The notes beneath the pieces are model-generated. The model did not search any database, was not told the DNA's origin, and worked only from the letters and a program-made list of their open reading frames with translations. This document shows, in pieces, positions 1 through 10,147 of a stretch of 64,000 nucleotides of DNA; the stretch's first letter is position 1, and every line of letters begins with the position of its first letter. The translations under genes and the position numbers were made by a program. Source of the DNA: Chelatococcus sp. (lineage in GTDB: Bacteria > Pseudomonadota > Alphaproteobacteria > Rhizobiales > Beijerinckiaceae); NCBI GenBank assembly GCA_003248805.1, contig QFQY01000002.1, positions 62,001 through 126,000 on the forward strand, written 5' to 3'.

Positions 1-66
1 GCCGGTGCGCCCGGCCGGGTGAGCCGCGTCGGTCTCGTCATGGCGAGTTGGCGTTACCCCGACTGA
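1..66 (+). CDS. Possible C-terminal end of an upstream gene (partial)
   Basis: An open frame enters from the left edge and ends with TGA at 64-66. It gives 21 residues ending in ASWRYPD. Nothing in this fragment identifies a family, and it could be chance. The 130 bp that follow are more AT-rich than the surroundings, as expected for a promoter region upstream of the NRPS genes. Confidence 0.25.
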   Translation, partial: AGAPGRVSRVGLVMASWRYPD

Positions 67-197
67 CACCATTTTGCCTGCTGTCGGCGCCGCATAATCT
101 TACGAAACACAGAGATTTGCTTTTTCCGAAAGAAAAAACCGCCTTCGATGATCACGATCGAACGAAATCGGAGGGGATTTGGATTGGAACGACACCC

Positions 198-2138
198 ATG
201 AACGCAGGAATGACTTGCCAGGACGGCAAAGTCGAAGCGTCGCTCCGGAGCGATCGTGGAGCCGAACCGGCCACTCTGGTCAGTCTTTTTGCAGCCCAGC
301 GCGACGCCCGGCCCCGCGACATCGCGCTGTCGCTCGGCTCCTCGGCCCTTTCCTATGAAGAGCTCGACCGCCGCGCCGAGGACCTCGCGGATCGCCTCGT
401 CGCGGCAGGCGTCGGCCACGGCGCCATCGTCGGGCTCTGCGTGCCGCGTTCGCTCGAGCTGATCGTCGGCATCCTGGCGATCCTCAAGGTCGGCGCGGCC
501 TATCTGCCGCTCGATCCCGCCTATCCGGCCGACCGGCTGTCCTTCATGGTCGAGGATGCCGATGCGGCGCTCGTGATCGGCACGGCCGGCAGCACCTCCT
601 GGCTGGCCGCCGGCCGCCCGCGCCTCGATCCCCTCGGCAGCGGCGAGCCGGTGGCCAGGCGCCCGCCCGGCCCCTCGCCGGCTCCCCACGATCTGGCCTA
701 TGTGATCTACACCTCGGGCTCCACCGGCCGCCCCAAGGGCGTCGCGGTCGAGCACGCGGCCGTGGTGCGCCTGTTCGGCAGCACGGAAGGCTGGTTCGGC
801 TTCCGCCCGGGCGATGTCTGGACGCTGTTCCATTCCGTCTCCTTCGATTTCTCGGTCTGGGAGATCTGGGGAGCCCTGCTCCATGGCGGCCGCCTCGTCA
901 TCGTGCCCGACGCCGTCACGCGCGATCCCGAAGCCTGCCTTCGCCTCATCTCCGACGAGGGGGTGACGGTCTTCAATCAGACGCCCTCCGCCTTCGGCGC
1001 GTTCGATGCCGCCGACCGCGAGCGGGCCGGCCGAGATCCGCTCGCGCTGCGGCTGGTGATCTTCGGCGGAGAGGCGCTCGATCCGCGCAGGCTCGCCGGC
1101 TGGTACGCCCGCCGGGGCGAGCAGGCGCGCCTCGTCAACATGTACGGCATCACCGAGACGACCGTGCATGTGACCTACCGGCCGCTCTCTGCCGCCGACA
1201 CCGCGCGCAGCGGCAGCCCGATCGGCGAACCGATCCCCGATCTCGAGATCCTGCTGCTCGATGGCGAGACCATGCAGCCCGTCCCGGCCGGGGAGACAGG
1301 CGAGATTTTCGTCGGGGGGCCTGGCCTCGCGCGCGGCTATCTCAACCGTCCCGAACTCACGCAAGCCCGCTTCGTGGCCCATCCCTGGCGGCGCGGCGAG
1401 CGGCTCTACCGCTCCGGCGATCTCGGCCGCCTCATGCCAGGCGGCGAATACGAGCATCTCGGGCGCGCCGACCAGCAGGTGAAGATCCGGGGCTTCAGGG
1501 TCGAGCTCGGCGAGATCGAAACGGCGTTGATCGCCCATGCCGCCGTGCGGCAGGCGGCGGTCGTCCTGCGCGCCGATGACGGCGGAGCCGAGCGTCTGGT
1601 CGCCTATCTCGTGCCGGACTGGTCTGCGCCGCCTTCCTCGGCAGCCCTCCGGGCCCATCTCGCGGGAAGCCTGCCCGACCATATGCTTCCATCGCACTTC
1701 GTCTCGCTGAAGGTGCTGCCGCTGACCGTCAACGGCAAGCTCGACCGCGCCGCGCTGCCGGCGCCGGGCCAGGAACGACCTGACACCGCGCCCGGCCACG
1801 GCAGGCCGCACAGCGAGAGCGAGCGCCGGATCGCCGAGATCGTCGCCGGCGTCCTTCGCCTCGAGCACATCGGCATGGACGACAACTTCTTCGACCTCGG
1901 CGGCGACTCGCTGCTGATGGTCGAGATTCACCGGCGGCTGCGCCGGAGCGAAGCGCCCGGCCTGGCCCTGATCGAGCTGTATCGGCGGCCGAACGTGCGC
2001 GCGCTCGCGGCCCATCTCGCGCCGAACCGTTCCGCCCCCCTCGACCTGCTCGCGGCGGCACGGCTGCGGGGAGAGCGCTCGCGCGCCCGGTCGGGAAACA
2101 TGGCCGGGGCTCCTTCCGCACCGGCGCAGGACGAGTGA
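198..2138 (+). CDS. NRPS loading/stand-alone module A-T, threonine-type adenylation code
   Basis: This 646-residue protein has an adenylation domain (about residues 30-540) followed by a thiolation domain (about 545-620). Visible core motifs are YTSGSTGRPKG, the YGITETT motif, YRSGDLG and NGKLDR. The carrier motif is LGGDSL, with the phosphopantetheine serine at about residue 571. Reading the ten specificity positions by eye against GrsA gives DFWNIGMVHK, the classical threonine code, so it should load L-Thr. There is no condensation domain, so the protein either starts a chain or donates Thr in trans, as SyrB1 does in syringomycin synthesis. The ATG at 198 was chosen because the domain starts soon after it; the frame is open back to 48, and a GGAGG-like stretch at 170-176 is rather far away. 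It lies 7 bp upstream of the megasynthase gene, clearly in one operon. Confidence 0.9.
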   Translation: MNAGMTCQDGKVEASLRSDRGAEPATLVSLFAAQRDARPRDIALSLGSSALSYEELDRRAEDLADRLVAAGVGHGAIVGLCVPRSLELIVGILAILKVGAAYLPLDPAYPADRLSFMVEDADAALVIGTAGSTSWLAAGRPRLDPLGSGEPVARRPPGPSPAPHDLAYVIYTSGSTGRPKGVAVEHAAVVRLFGSTEGWFGFRPGDVWTLFHSVSFDFSVWEIWGALLHGGRLVIVPDAVTRDPEACLRLISDEGVTVFNQTPSAFGAFDAADRERAGRDPLALRLVIFGGEALDPRRLAGWYARRGEQARLVNMYGITETTVHVTYRPLSAADTARSGSPIGEPIPDLEILLLDGETMQPVPAGETGEIFVGGPGLARGYLNRPELTQARFVAHPWRRGERLYRSGDLGRLMPGGEYEHLGRADQQVKIRGFRVELGEIETALIAHAAVRQAAVVLRADDGGAERLVAYLVPDWSAPPSSAALRAHLAGSLPDHMLPSHFVSLKVLPLTVNGKLDRAALPAPGQERPDTAPGHGRPHSESERRIAEIVAGVLRLEHIGMDDNFFDLGGDSLLMVEIHRRLRRSEAPGLALIELYRRPNVRALAAHLAPNRSAPLDLLAAARLRGERSRARSGNMAGAPSAPAQDE

Positions 2139-2145
2139 GCACGCG

Positions 2146-5100
2146 ATGAAGCAACCCTTGCCCGACAACGCCGTCGCGATCATCGGCATGGCCGGCCGGT
2201 TCCCCGGAGCGGCCGGCATCGGGCCCTTCTGGCAAAACCTGCTGGACGGGGTCGAGTCGATCTCGCGCTTCGACGCCTCCGAGCTGGAGGACAGTTTCGA
2301 CGCGGCGACACGGGCCCTGCCGAACTTCATCCCCGCGCATGCGATCCTAGAGGACGTCGACCGCTTCGACGCGCCGTTCTTCGCGATGCAGCCGCGTGAG
2401 GCCGCCCTCACCGATCCGCAGCAGCGGGTTCTGCTGGAATGCGCCTGGGAGGCTCTGGAAGACGCCGGCTACGATCCGGCGGCTCCGGGAAGCTGCATCG
2501 GCGTCTTCGCGGGCGCGACCTCCAGCACCTATCTGCTGCAGCACCTGCTGCAGGATCGTGCGGCGCTGGCCGCGTACACATCGGGCTTCCAGCTCGGCAA
2601 CCTGCCGCAGCTGCTCGGCTCCGCCAGCGACTTCACGGCGACGCGCATCGGCTACAAGCTCGGCCTGACCGGCCCCTGCGTCGCCGTCCAGTCCGCCTGC
2701 TCGACCTCGCTGCTGGCGACCGCCCAGGCGATCCAGAGCCTGCTGGCGCATGGTTGCGACATGGCGCTGGCGGGCGGCGTCTCGATCACCTTCCCGCAGC
2801 GGCGCGGTTATCTCGCCCAGGAAGGCGGCATGGCCTCGATGGACGGCCATTGCCGCGTCTTCGACGCGGGCGCGAACGGCACCGTCTTCGGCCATGGGGC
2901 CGGGCTCGTCGTGCTGAAACGCCTGGCCGAGGCCGTCGCCGACCGCGACCACATCTATGCCGTCATTCGCGGCGTCGGCGTCAACAATGACGGGGCCGGC
3001 AAGGTCGGCTTCACCGCGCCGAGCGTCGACGGCCAGGCCGCCGTCATCGCCATGGCCCACGCGGCCGCGGGTGTCGACGCGCGCTCGATCGGCTATGTCG
3101 AGGCGCATGGCACGGGCACGCCGATGGGCGACCCCATCGAGGTCGCCGGCCTGACCGCGGCCTTCCGCGCCAGCACCGAGGATCGCGGCTTCTGCGCGCT
3201 CGGCTCGGTGAAATCCAACATCGGCCATCTCGACGCGGCCGCCGGCGTCACCGGCCTCATCAAGACGGCGCTCGCCATCGAGAGCGGCACGCTGCCGGCG
3301 AGCCTGCACGTCACGCAGCCCAATCCGGCCCTCGACCTGGAGAACAGTCCGTTCTTCATCGCCGACCGCCGCCAGCCCTGGCCCGACCACACCGGCCCGC
3401 GCCGCGCCGGCGTGAGTGCCTTCGGGGTCGGCGGCACCAACGTCCATCTCGTCGTCGAACAGGCGCCCGACATCGAGGCGAAGCGGTCGACGCGACGCCA
3501 TCACGTCCTGCCGCTCTCCGCCAGGACGCCGGCCGCGCTGGATCAGGCGCGCATCAGGCTGGCCGAGCATATCGAGGCCCGGCCGGACCAGGACATCGCC
3601 GACATCGCCTTCACCCTGCAGACCGGGCGGCGTCATTTTCCCCATCGCGCCGTGGTGACCGGGCAGAGCCGCGCGGACCTCGCCGCGGCGCTGCGCAAGC
3701 CGGCCCCGCCGGGCGCGCCATTGGCGAGCGATACCGGCGATCTGGTCTTCATGTTCCCCGGGCAGGGATCGCAGCACCCCAACATGGCGCGCGAGCTCTA
3801 CGCCGGCGAACCGGCCTTTCGCCGCACCGTCGACCGCTGCTCCGAAATCCTGCGTCCCGCACTGGGGCTCGACCTGCGCAAGCTGCTCTATCCCAGCAAT
3901 GGCGGCAGCGATCCCGAGCGCCTGTCGGACACGATGATCGCGCAGCCCGCGATCTTCACGGTCGAGTATGCGCTCGCCGAGCTGCTGATGAGCTGGGGCC
4001 TCCAGCCATCCGCCATGATCGGGCACAGCGTCGGCGAGTTCGCCGCCGCCTGCCATGCGGGCGTGTTCTCCCTCGAGGACGCGCTCATGCTGGTGGCGAC
4101 GCGCGGGCGATTGATGCAGGAGCTGCCGCGCGGCGCGATGCTGGCCGCGAGGCTGCCGGACGCCGAGGTGGTGGCGCTGGCTCGGAACGGGGTCTCGGTC
4201 GCGGCGTTCAACGCGCCCGGAATGAGCGTGCTGGCTGGCCCCTTCGCGGCGATCGAGGCGATCGAGGAGGAGCTCGAACGGCGCGAGGTCGTCCACCGCC
4301 GGCTCCAGACCTCGCACGCCTTCCATTCCGGGATGCTCGACCCGCTGATCGAACCCTTCGCCGAGGCGGTCGCCGCGATGCGACTGGCTCCACCCGAGCG
4401 GCCCTACATCTCGGGCGTCAGCGGCGAGTGGGTCGGCGCGGCGCAGGCCACCTCCCCCGAATACTGGGCTCGCCACGCACGCGAACCGGTTCGCTTCGCC
4501 GCCGGCATCGCCACGCTCATGCGCGATCTCTCGCCGGTCTTCCTCGAAGTCGGGCCGGGCTCCGCCCTGTCGAGCTTCGCCCTGCAGGGCGCGGGCGCCG
4601 GGCGTCCCGCCATCTCCTGCCTGCCGAGGACCGACGACGACGCGGAGGCCATGCTCGCCTCGGCCGTCGGGCGCCTCTGGAGCATCGGCATCGCGCCGGA
4701 TTGGTCCGGCTATCGCTCGGGCGCGCGCAAGCGCGTCTCCCTGCCGACCTACCCCTTCGAACGCAGCCGGCACTGGGTGGATGCGCCGGCTCAGGACCCG
4801 GTGGCGGATGCCACGACACCGACGGTCGCTCCACTGCCCCCCATCCCCAGCCAACCCGATCAGGAACTGGCCATGTCACTCCAAGCCGCAACGAACAGCG
4901 CCGCGAGCCTCGCGGCGCTCGGCACCCGCATCGCCGCGATCTTCGAGAACCTGTCGGGCCGCTCCATCGGAGAGGGCGAGAATACGGCCTCCTTCGTCGA
5001 GCTCGGCTTCGACTCCCTGCTCCTCACCCAGGCCGCCCAGAACCTGCAGACGCATTTCGGCGTGCCCATCCGCTTCCGCCAGCTTCTCGACGAGCTCGGC

Positions 5101-8100
5101 AGCGTCGACGACCTGACCCGCCACATCGCGGAGCTCCGGCCGGCCGAAGCGGCGGCCGAGCCCGCGCCGACAGCGCTCGTCATGGCACCGGGCGCCACGG
5201 TGGCCACGGCCCCTGCCATGCCGTTCGCCGCTCCCCCTCTCCCCGTCGCGCCCGCAGCGCGCGGCGACGGGTCGGCCGATGCCCTGATGCGCGAGCAGCT
5301 CGCGGTCATGTCGCGGCTGATGGAGCAGCAACTGCAGACGCTGAGCGGCGCGCCCGCCCTGCCCTTGCGGCGCGAGGCCGCGCCTCCGCCGCCCGTCGAG
5401 CGGGCCGCCCCCGCGAGCCCGGCACCGGCGGTCGCCGCGCCGAAGGCGGCCGTCGCGGCGCAGACCGCTTCAGGCGAGACGACGTCCCGCATCCGCTCGC
5501 TGATCCGCTCGCCCGGAAGCGCCGCGCTCAGCGACGGCCAGCGCGCGCATCTCCAGCGGCTGATCGCGCGCTATGTCGCCCGCACGGGCGGCTCCAAGCG
5601 GCTCGCACAGGAGCATCGCGGTGTCCTCGCCGATCCACGCACGGTCGCGGGTTTCGCCGCCGAATGGAAAGAGATGGTCTACCCGATCGTCGCCGCGCGG
5701 GCCAAGGGCGCCCGCATCTGGGATGTCGACGGCAACGCCTATATCGACCTCGTCAACGGCTATGGCCAGACCGCCTTCGGCCACGCGCCGGACTTCGTGG
5801 TGGAGGCCGTGCAGGCCCAGCTCTCGCAGGGCTTCGCCATCGGCCCGCAGACCCCGCTCGCCCACGAGGCCGCGACGCTCTTCTGCGAATTGACCGGCCA
5901 TGCCCGCGTCGCCTTCTGCAACACCGGGTCGGAGGCGGTGATGGCGGCGATCCGCGTCGCGCGCACGGTCACCGGCCGCGAGCGCGTCGCGGTGTTCTCG
6001 GGCGCCTATCACGGCCAGTTCGACGAGGTTCTGGCGCGCGGCGTCGGCGCGGGCGAGCAGCGCCGCGCGGTCCCGGCCGCGCCCGGCATCCCGGCGGACG
6101 CCGTCGGCCGATTGACGGTGCTCGAATACGGCACGGATGAAAGCCTCGACTGGCTGAAGGCGCATATGCACGAGCTCGCGGCCGTGCTCGTCGAGCCGGT
6201 CCAGAGCCGCCGGCCGGGCTATCTGCCCGTCGCTTTCCTCGAGGAATTGCGGCGCATCACAGCGGAGAAGGGCGCGGCCCTGATCCTCGACGAGGTCGTC
6301 ACCGGCTTCCGCGTCCACCCCGCCGGCGTGCAGGGACTGCTCGGCATCGTCCCCGACATGGCGACCTATGGCAAGGTCGTCGGCGGCGGCATGCCGGTCG
6401 GGCTGCTGGCCGGGCAGCCGCGCTTCATGGACGCGCTCGACGGAGGCGACTGGCGGTTCGGCGACGACAGCGTCCCCGAGGTCGGCGTGACCTTCTTCGC
6501 CGGCACCTTCGTGAGACACCCCGTCGCCCTCGCCGCGACGGTCGCCGTGCTGAAGCACGTCAAGGCCCATGGGCCCGCCCTGACCGAGGCGCTGACCGGC
6601 CGCATGCAGAAGCTCGCCGGCGATCTCCGGGCGGCCTTCGCCGAGGTCGGCTGGGACGTTCCGATCGAATCCTATGGCAGCGTCCTCTATTTCGAGCCGG
6701 GACGCGATCACCGGCTCGGCAGTCTGCTGCCCTATCATCTGCGCGCCCGCGGCATCTTCGTGCAGGAGCACTATCCCTGCTTCCTGACCACCGAGCATGG
6801 CGAGGCGGAACTCTCCGAGATCGTCCAGGCCTTCCGCGACAGCCTGAGCGAGATGCAAAAGGACGGCGTGCTGCCGGCCGGCGCCGCGAAACCGATCTCC
6901 GCCCGGCGCCCCGCATCGCCGCAGCCGCTCGAGATCCCGCTGACCGAGCCGCAGGCCGAGATCTGGCTCTCCGAACAGACCGGCCCGGAGGCCAGCGCCG
7001 CCTTCAATGAATCGGTCAGCCTCACGCTCAACGGCATGGTCGATCCCGCGCGCCTGGCCGAGGCCGTGCGAGCCGTCGCGGCGCGGCACGCGATCCTGAC
7101 GGCCACGTTCTCGCCAGACGGCGAAACGCTGCGCCTCGCGCCGGACCGCGCCCTCCCGATCGTGATCCTCGATCTCGCCGGCAGCCCCGATCCCGACGCG
7201 GCCTTGCGCGAGCGCATCGAGGCGCGCGCGAAAAAGCCCTTCGACCTCGTCGCGGGCCCTGTCGCGGAGGCGGAGATCGTCCGGCTGTCGCCGCAGCGCC
7301 ATGTCCTCGTCCTGTCGGCGCATCACATCGTCTGCGACGGCTGGTCGACGAACCTGCTGCTGCAGGAGATCGCCACCGCCTATCGCCTCGGTGCCTCGGC
7401 GCTCGGGCCCGTCATGCCCTTTGCGGAGTATGCCGCCCGGCTTCGCCGGGATGGGAGCGCGGCAGCGTCGGAGGCGTATTGGCTGAAGGTCTTCGAGCGT
7501 CTGCCGGAGCCCCTCGAACTGCCGACGGACCGGCCGCGCTCGGCCGAGCGCAGCTTCCGGGGCGCAACCCGGACGAGCTTCATCGACGCCGAGCTGTACC
7601 GCACCGTGAAAGCAGCCGGCGCGCGCCGGCGCCGCACCCTGTTCGCGACCCTGTTCACGGCATTCCAGACGCTGCTGTTCCGTCTGTCCGGCCAGCGCGA
7701 TCTCGTCATCGGCGTGCCGGCCGCCGGGCAGTCGCTGCTGGAAGGCGCGGTTCCCGTCGGGCATTGCGTCAACTTCCTGCCGATCCGGGGAACGATCGAG
7801 CCGCAGCAGTCCTTCGGCGACAATCTCGACAAGACGAGCCGCATCGTCCTCGACGCCTACGACCATCAGAGCTGCACCCTCGGAGCCCTGCTGAAGCGGC
7901 TGCGCGTTCCGGCGGTCCAGGGCCGGCTTCCGCTCACCGAGGTTCAGTTCAACCTCGAAACGCTGGCGGGCAATCTGGATTTCGGCCCCGGCATCGCGAC
8001 GGGGGCGGAGCCCAATCCGAAGGCGTTCTCCACCTTCGACATCTACGTCAACATCATCGAATCGAGCGACGGTCTGCGCATCGACTGCCATTACGGCGCC

Positions 8101-10140
8101 GACCTTTTCGACGCGGCGACGATCGACCGCTGGCTCGGCCATTTCCGCATGCTGCTCGCCGCCTTCGTCGCGCAGCCGGACCTCGCGGTCGGTGCCCTGC
8201 CGATGGGCGACGAGGCGGAAGACCGGCACCTGATCTCGGAATCCCGGGGGCCGGACGTAGCGCTCCCGGACCAGCAGGGCACCGTCGGCGCCTTCGAACT
8301 ACAGGCCCGGCAGCGCCCCGACGCCGTCGCGGTGTCCTTCGGCGATCAGGACCTGACCTATGGCGCGCTGAACGCCTGGGCGGATCGGATCGCGGCGGAG
8401 CTCACCGCGCGCATCCGGGAACCGGAGAGCCGGGTCGCGCTCATGATCGAGCGCTCGCCCGCCCTCGTCGCGGCCATGCTCGGAGCGCTCAAGGCCGGCT
8501 TCCCCTACGTGCCGCTCGACCCCGCCATGCCGCCCGCCCGCATCCGCACGATCCTCGGGGATTCCGGCGCGGTCGCGCTGCTGGGCGCGGGCCCGCGCCC
8601 CGACGCCGCGCTCGGCGACCTGCCCGGCATCGAGAGCATCGACGTCCACGGCACCGACCCCAAGCTCGCAGGCATCCGCGCCAACGCGCCGGCGCCCGAC
8701 CACCTCGCCTATGTCATCTACACATCGGGCTCCACCGGCGTGCCCAAGGGCGTCGAGGTCACGCATCGCGGCCTCGCCAACCTGCTGCTCGCCATGGCGC
8801 GCGAACCCGGCATGGACAGCACCGACACGCTGCTCGCGGTCACCAACGTGACCTTCGACATCGCCGCCCTCGAACTGCTTCTGCCCTTGATCCAGGGCGG
8901 CCGCGTCGCCATCGCGACGGCAGACGAGGCCAGGGACGGCGCGGAGTTGCTGGCGCGGCTCGAGCGCAGCGGCGCCACCCTGATGCAGGCGACGCCGATG
9001 ACCTGGCGGCTTCTTCTCGCGGCCGGCTTCCGCTCCCGGCCGGGCTTCCGGATGCTCTGCGGAGGCGAGGCGCTGCCGCGCGAACTCGCGATGACGCTGC
9101 TCGAGGGCGGGGGAGAGCTGTGGAACCTCTACGGCCCGACCGAGACCACGATCTGGTCCTCCGTCGATCGCGTCCGGGCCGACGATGCCGTCGTCACCAT
9201 CGGCAGGCCGATCGCCAATACGCAGTTCTACATCGTCGACGGCAACGACCAGCTCGTCCCGGTCGGCATCCCCGGAGAGCTGCTGATCGGCGGGGACGGC
9301 CTCGCCCGCGGCTATGCCGGCAACCCCGAGCTCACCGCCAGGAGCTTCATCCGCAATCCCGTCCCGCAGGCCGCCGGTGCGCGCGCCTACCGCACCGGAG
9401 ACCGCGCGCGGTATCTTCCGGACGGGCGCATCCAGCATCTCGGCCGCCTCGACCATCAGATCAAGCTCCGCGGCTTCCGCATCGAGCCGGGCGAGATCGA
9501 GGCCGTGCTGGCGCGCAAGGCCGGAATCGTCTCCGCGGTGATCCTGCGCGAGGATGTCCTCGGAGAGCCCCGGCTGGTCTGCTACCATCTCGCATCCGGC
9601 GAGGGCGGCGACACGCCTCCGGCCGAGCTGCGCAAGCTGCTGGCGCAGGACCTGCCCGACTACATGATCCCGACGGCCTGGATGAAGCTGAGCGCGATGC
9701 CGCTCAACGCCAGCGGCAAGCTCGATCGCCACGCGCTGCCGGTGCCCGATCTCGAACCGTCGCAGCCGCGTGCCGAAAGCGCGGCCCCGCGCAACGCCAC
9801 CGAGGAAGCCCTTCTGAGGATCTGGTCGGAGGTGCTGCGCCGCGACGATATCGGGACGGAGGACGATCTCTTCGATCTCGGCGCGGATTCGCTCGCGATC
9901 TTCCAGATCACCGGGCGGGCCCGGCGCGACGGCATCAAGCTGACAGCCCGCGATCTCTTCCGGAACCGGACCATCGCCGGCGTCGCCGCCTCGCTCGCGG
10001 CGGCCGAGCCTGCGCAAGCCGCATCGAGCGCGACCGCGCAATCCTTCTGGAAGATGCCCTGGCGCCGCCCCGCAAAGCCGAACGGGCACGGTGCCGAACA
10101 CACGCCCGAAGACGCCTCCGCCCCGCGTGAACAGGGATGA
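2146..10140 (+). CDS. Hybrid PKS-NRPS megasynthase KS-AT-ACP-aminotransferase-C-A(Gly)-T
   Basis: This 2664-residue enzyme carries one PKS and one NRPS module joined by a PLP aminotransferase. The ketosynthase (about 8-440) has Cys185 in QSACSTS, with His321 and His361. The acyltransferase (about 530-820) has GHSVGE with Ser628 and an HAFHS motif, which indicates malonyl-CoA. The ACP has GFDSL with Ser957. The class III aminotransferase (about 1150-1590) has its PLP lysine at 1410 in YGKVVGGG. The condensation domain has HHIVCDG (1726-1732). The adenylation domain (about 2055-2560) reads DILQLGLIWK, a glycine code. The final thiolation serine is 2582. There is no KR, DH, ER or methyltransferase, so the beta-keto group should become a beta-amine, as in iturin/mycosubtilin synthases (ItuA/MycA). 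Unlike those it lacks an N-terminal acyl-ligase and first ACP, so the starter must arrive from another protein. The next gene follows after 7 bp. Confidence 0.95.
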   Translation: MKQPLPDNAVAIIGMAGRFPGAAGIGPFWQNLLDGVESISRFDASELEDSFDAATRALPNFIPAHAILEDVDRFDAPFFAMQPREAALTDPQQRVLLECAWEALEDAGYDPAAPGSCIGVFAGATSSTYLLQHLLQDRAALAAYTSGFQLGNLPQLLGSASDFTATRIGYKLGLTGPCVAVQSACSTSLLATAQAIQSLLAHGCDMALAGGVSITFPQRRGYLAQEGGMASMDGHCRVFDAGANGTVFGHGAGLVVLKRLAEAVADRDHIYAVIRGVGVNNDGAGKVGFTAPSVDGQAAVIAMAHAAAGVDARSIGYVEAHGTGTPMGDPIEVAGLTAAFRASTEDRGFCALGSVKSNIGHLDAAAGVTGLIKTALAIESGTLPASLHVTQPNPALDLENSPFFIADRRQPWPDHTGPRRAGVSAFGVGGTNVHLVVEQAPDIEAKRSTRRHHVLPLSARTPAALDQARIRLAEHIEARPDQDIADIAFTLQTGRRHFPHRAVVTGQSRADLAAALRKPAPPGAPLASDTGDLVFMFPGQGSQHPNMARELYAGEPAFRRTVDRCSEILRPALGLDLRKLLYPSNGGSDPERLSDTMIAQPAIFTVEYALAELLMSWGLQPSAMIGHSVGEFAAACHAGVFSLEDALMLVATRGRLMQELPRGAMLAARLPDAEVVALARNGVSVAAFNAPGMSVLAGPFAAIEAIEEELERREVVHRRLQTSHAFHSGMLDPLIEPFAEAVAAMRLAPPERPYISGVSGEWVGAAQATSPEYWARHAREPVRFAAGIATLMRDLSPVFLEVGPGSALSSFALQGAGAGRPAISCLPRTDDDAEAMLASAVGRLWSIGIAPDWSGYRSGARKRVSLPTYPFERSRHWVDAPAQDPVADATTPTVAPLPPIPSQPDQELAMSLQAATNSAASLAALGTRIAAIFENLSGRSIGEGENTASFVELGFDSLLLTQAAQNLQTHFGVPIRFRQLLDELGSVDDLTRHIAELRPAEAAAEPAPTALVMAPGATVATAPAMPFAAPPLPVAPAARGDGSADALMREQLAVMSRLMEQQLQTLSGAPALPLRREAAPPPPVERAAPASPAPAVAAPKAAVAAQTASGETTSRIRSLIRSPGSAALSDGQRAHLQRLIARYVARTGGSKRLAQEHRGVLADPRTVAGFAAEWKEMVYPIVAARAKGARIWDVDGNAYIDLVNGYGQTAFGHAPDFVVEAVQAQLSQGFAIGPQTPLAHEAATLFCELTGHARVAFCNTGSEAVMAAIRVARTVTGRERVAVFSGAYHGQFDEVLARGVGAGEQRRAVPAAPGIPADAVGRLTVLEYGTDESLDWLKAHMHELAAVLVEPVQSRRPGYLPVAFLEELRRITAEKGAALILDEVVTGFRVHPAGVQGLLGIVPDMATYGKVVGGGMPVGLLAGQPRFMDALDGGDWRFGDDSVPEVGVTFFAGTFVRHPVALAATVAVLKHVKAHGPALTEALTGRMQKLAGDLRAAFAEVGWDVPIESYGSVLYFEPGRDHRLGSLLPYHLRARGIFVQEHYPCFLTTEHGEAELSEIVQAFRDSLSEMQKDGVLPAGAAKPISARRPASPQPLEIPLTEPQAEIWLSEQTGPEASAAFNESVSLTLNGMVDPARLAEAVRAVAARHAILTATFSPDGETLRLAPDRALPIVILDLAGSPDPDAALRERIEARAKKPFDLVAGPVAEAEIVRLSPQRHVLVLSAHHIVCDGWSTNLLLQEIATAYRLGASALGPVMPFAEYAARLRRDGSAAASEAYWLKVFERLPEPLELPTDRPRSAERSFRGATRTSFIDAELYRTVKAAGARRRRTLFATLFTAFQTLLFRLSGQRDLVIGVPAAGQSLLEGAVPVGHCVNFLPIRGTIEPQQSFGDNLDKTSRIVLDAYDHQSCTLGALLKRLRVPAVQGRLPLTEVQFNLETLAGNLDFGPGIATGAEPNPKAFSTFDIYVNIIESSDGLRIDCHYGADLFDAATIDRWLGHFRMLLAAFVAQPDLAVGALPMGDEAEDRHLISESRGPDVALPDQQGTVGAFELQARQRPDAVAVSFGDQDLTYGALNAWADRIAAELTARIREPESRVALMIERSPALVAAMLGALKAGFPYVPLDPAMPPARIRTILGDSGAVALLGAGPRPDAALGDLPGIESIDVHGTDPKLAGIRANAPAPDHLAYVIYTSGSTGVPKGVEVTHRGLANLLLAMAREPGMDSTDTLLAVTNVTFDIAALELLLPLIQGGRVAIATADEARDGAELLARLERSGATLMQATPMTWRLLLAAGFRSRPGFRMLCGGEALPRELAMTLLEGGGELWNLYGPTETTIWSSVDRVRADDAVVTIGRPIANTQFYIVDGNDQLVPVGIPGELLIGGDGLARGYAGNPELTARSFIRNPVPQAAGARAYRTGDRARYLPDGRIQHLGRLDHQIKLRGFRIEPGEIEAVLARKAGIVSAVILREDVLGEPRLVCYHLASGEGGDTPPAELRKLLAQDLPDYMIPTAWMKLSAMPLNASGKLDRHALPVPDLEPSQPRAESAAPRNATEEALLRIWSEVLRRDDIGTEDDLFDLGADSLAIFQITGRARRDGIKLTARDLFRNRTIAGVAASLAAAEPAQAASSATAQSFWKMPWRRPAKPNGHGAEHTPEDASAPREQG

Positions 10141-10147
10141 TCGAGCC

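Noticed and set aside
54..2411. A 785-codon open frame on the minus strand
   Set aside because: Antisense to the adenylation gene, whose motifs are complete on the plus strand.
5470..8229. A 919-codon open frame on the minus strand inside the megasynthase gene
   Set aside because: Shadow frame in very GC-rich DNA, with arginine-rich composition and no domain; the plus strand carries intact catalytic motifs.
2146..10140. A ketoreductase or methyltransferase domain hidden in the megasynthase
   Set aside because: The region between the AT and ACP is a short linker, and the only extra domain after the ACP is the aminotransferase.
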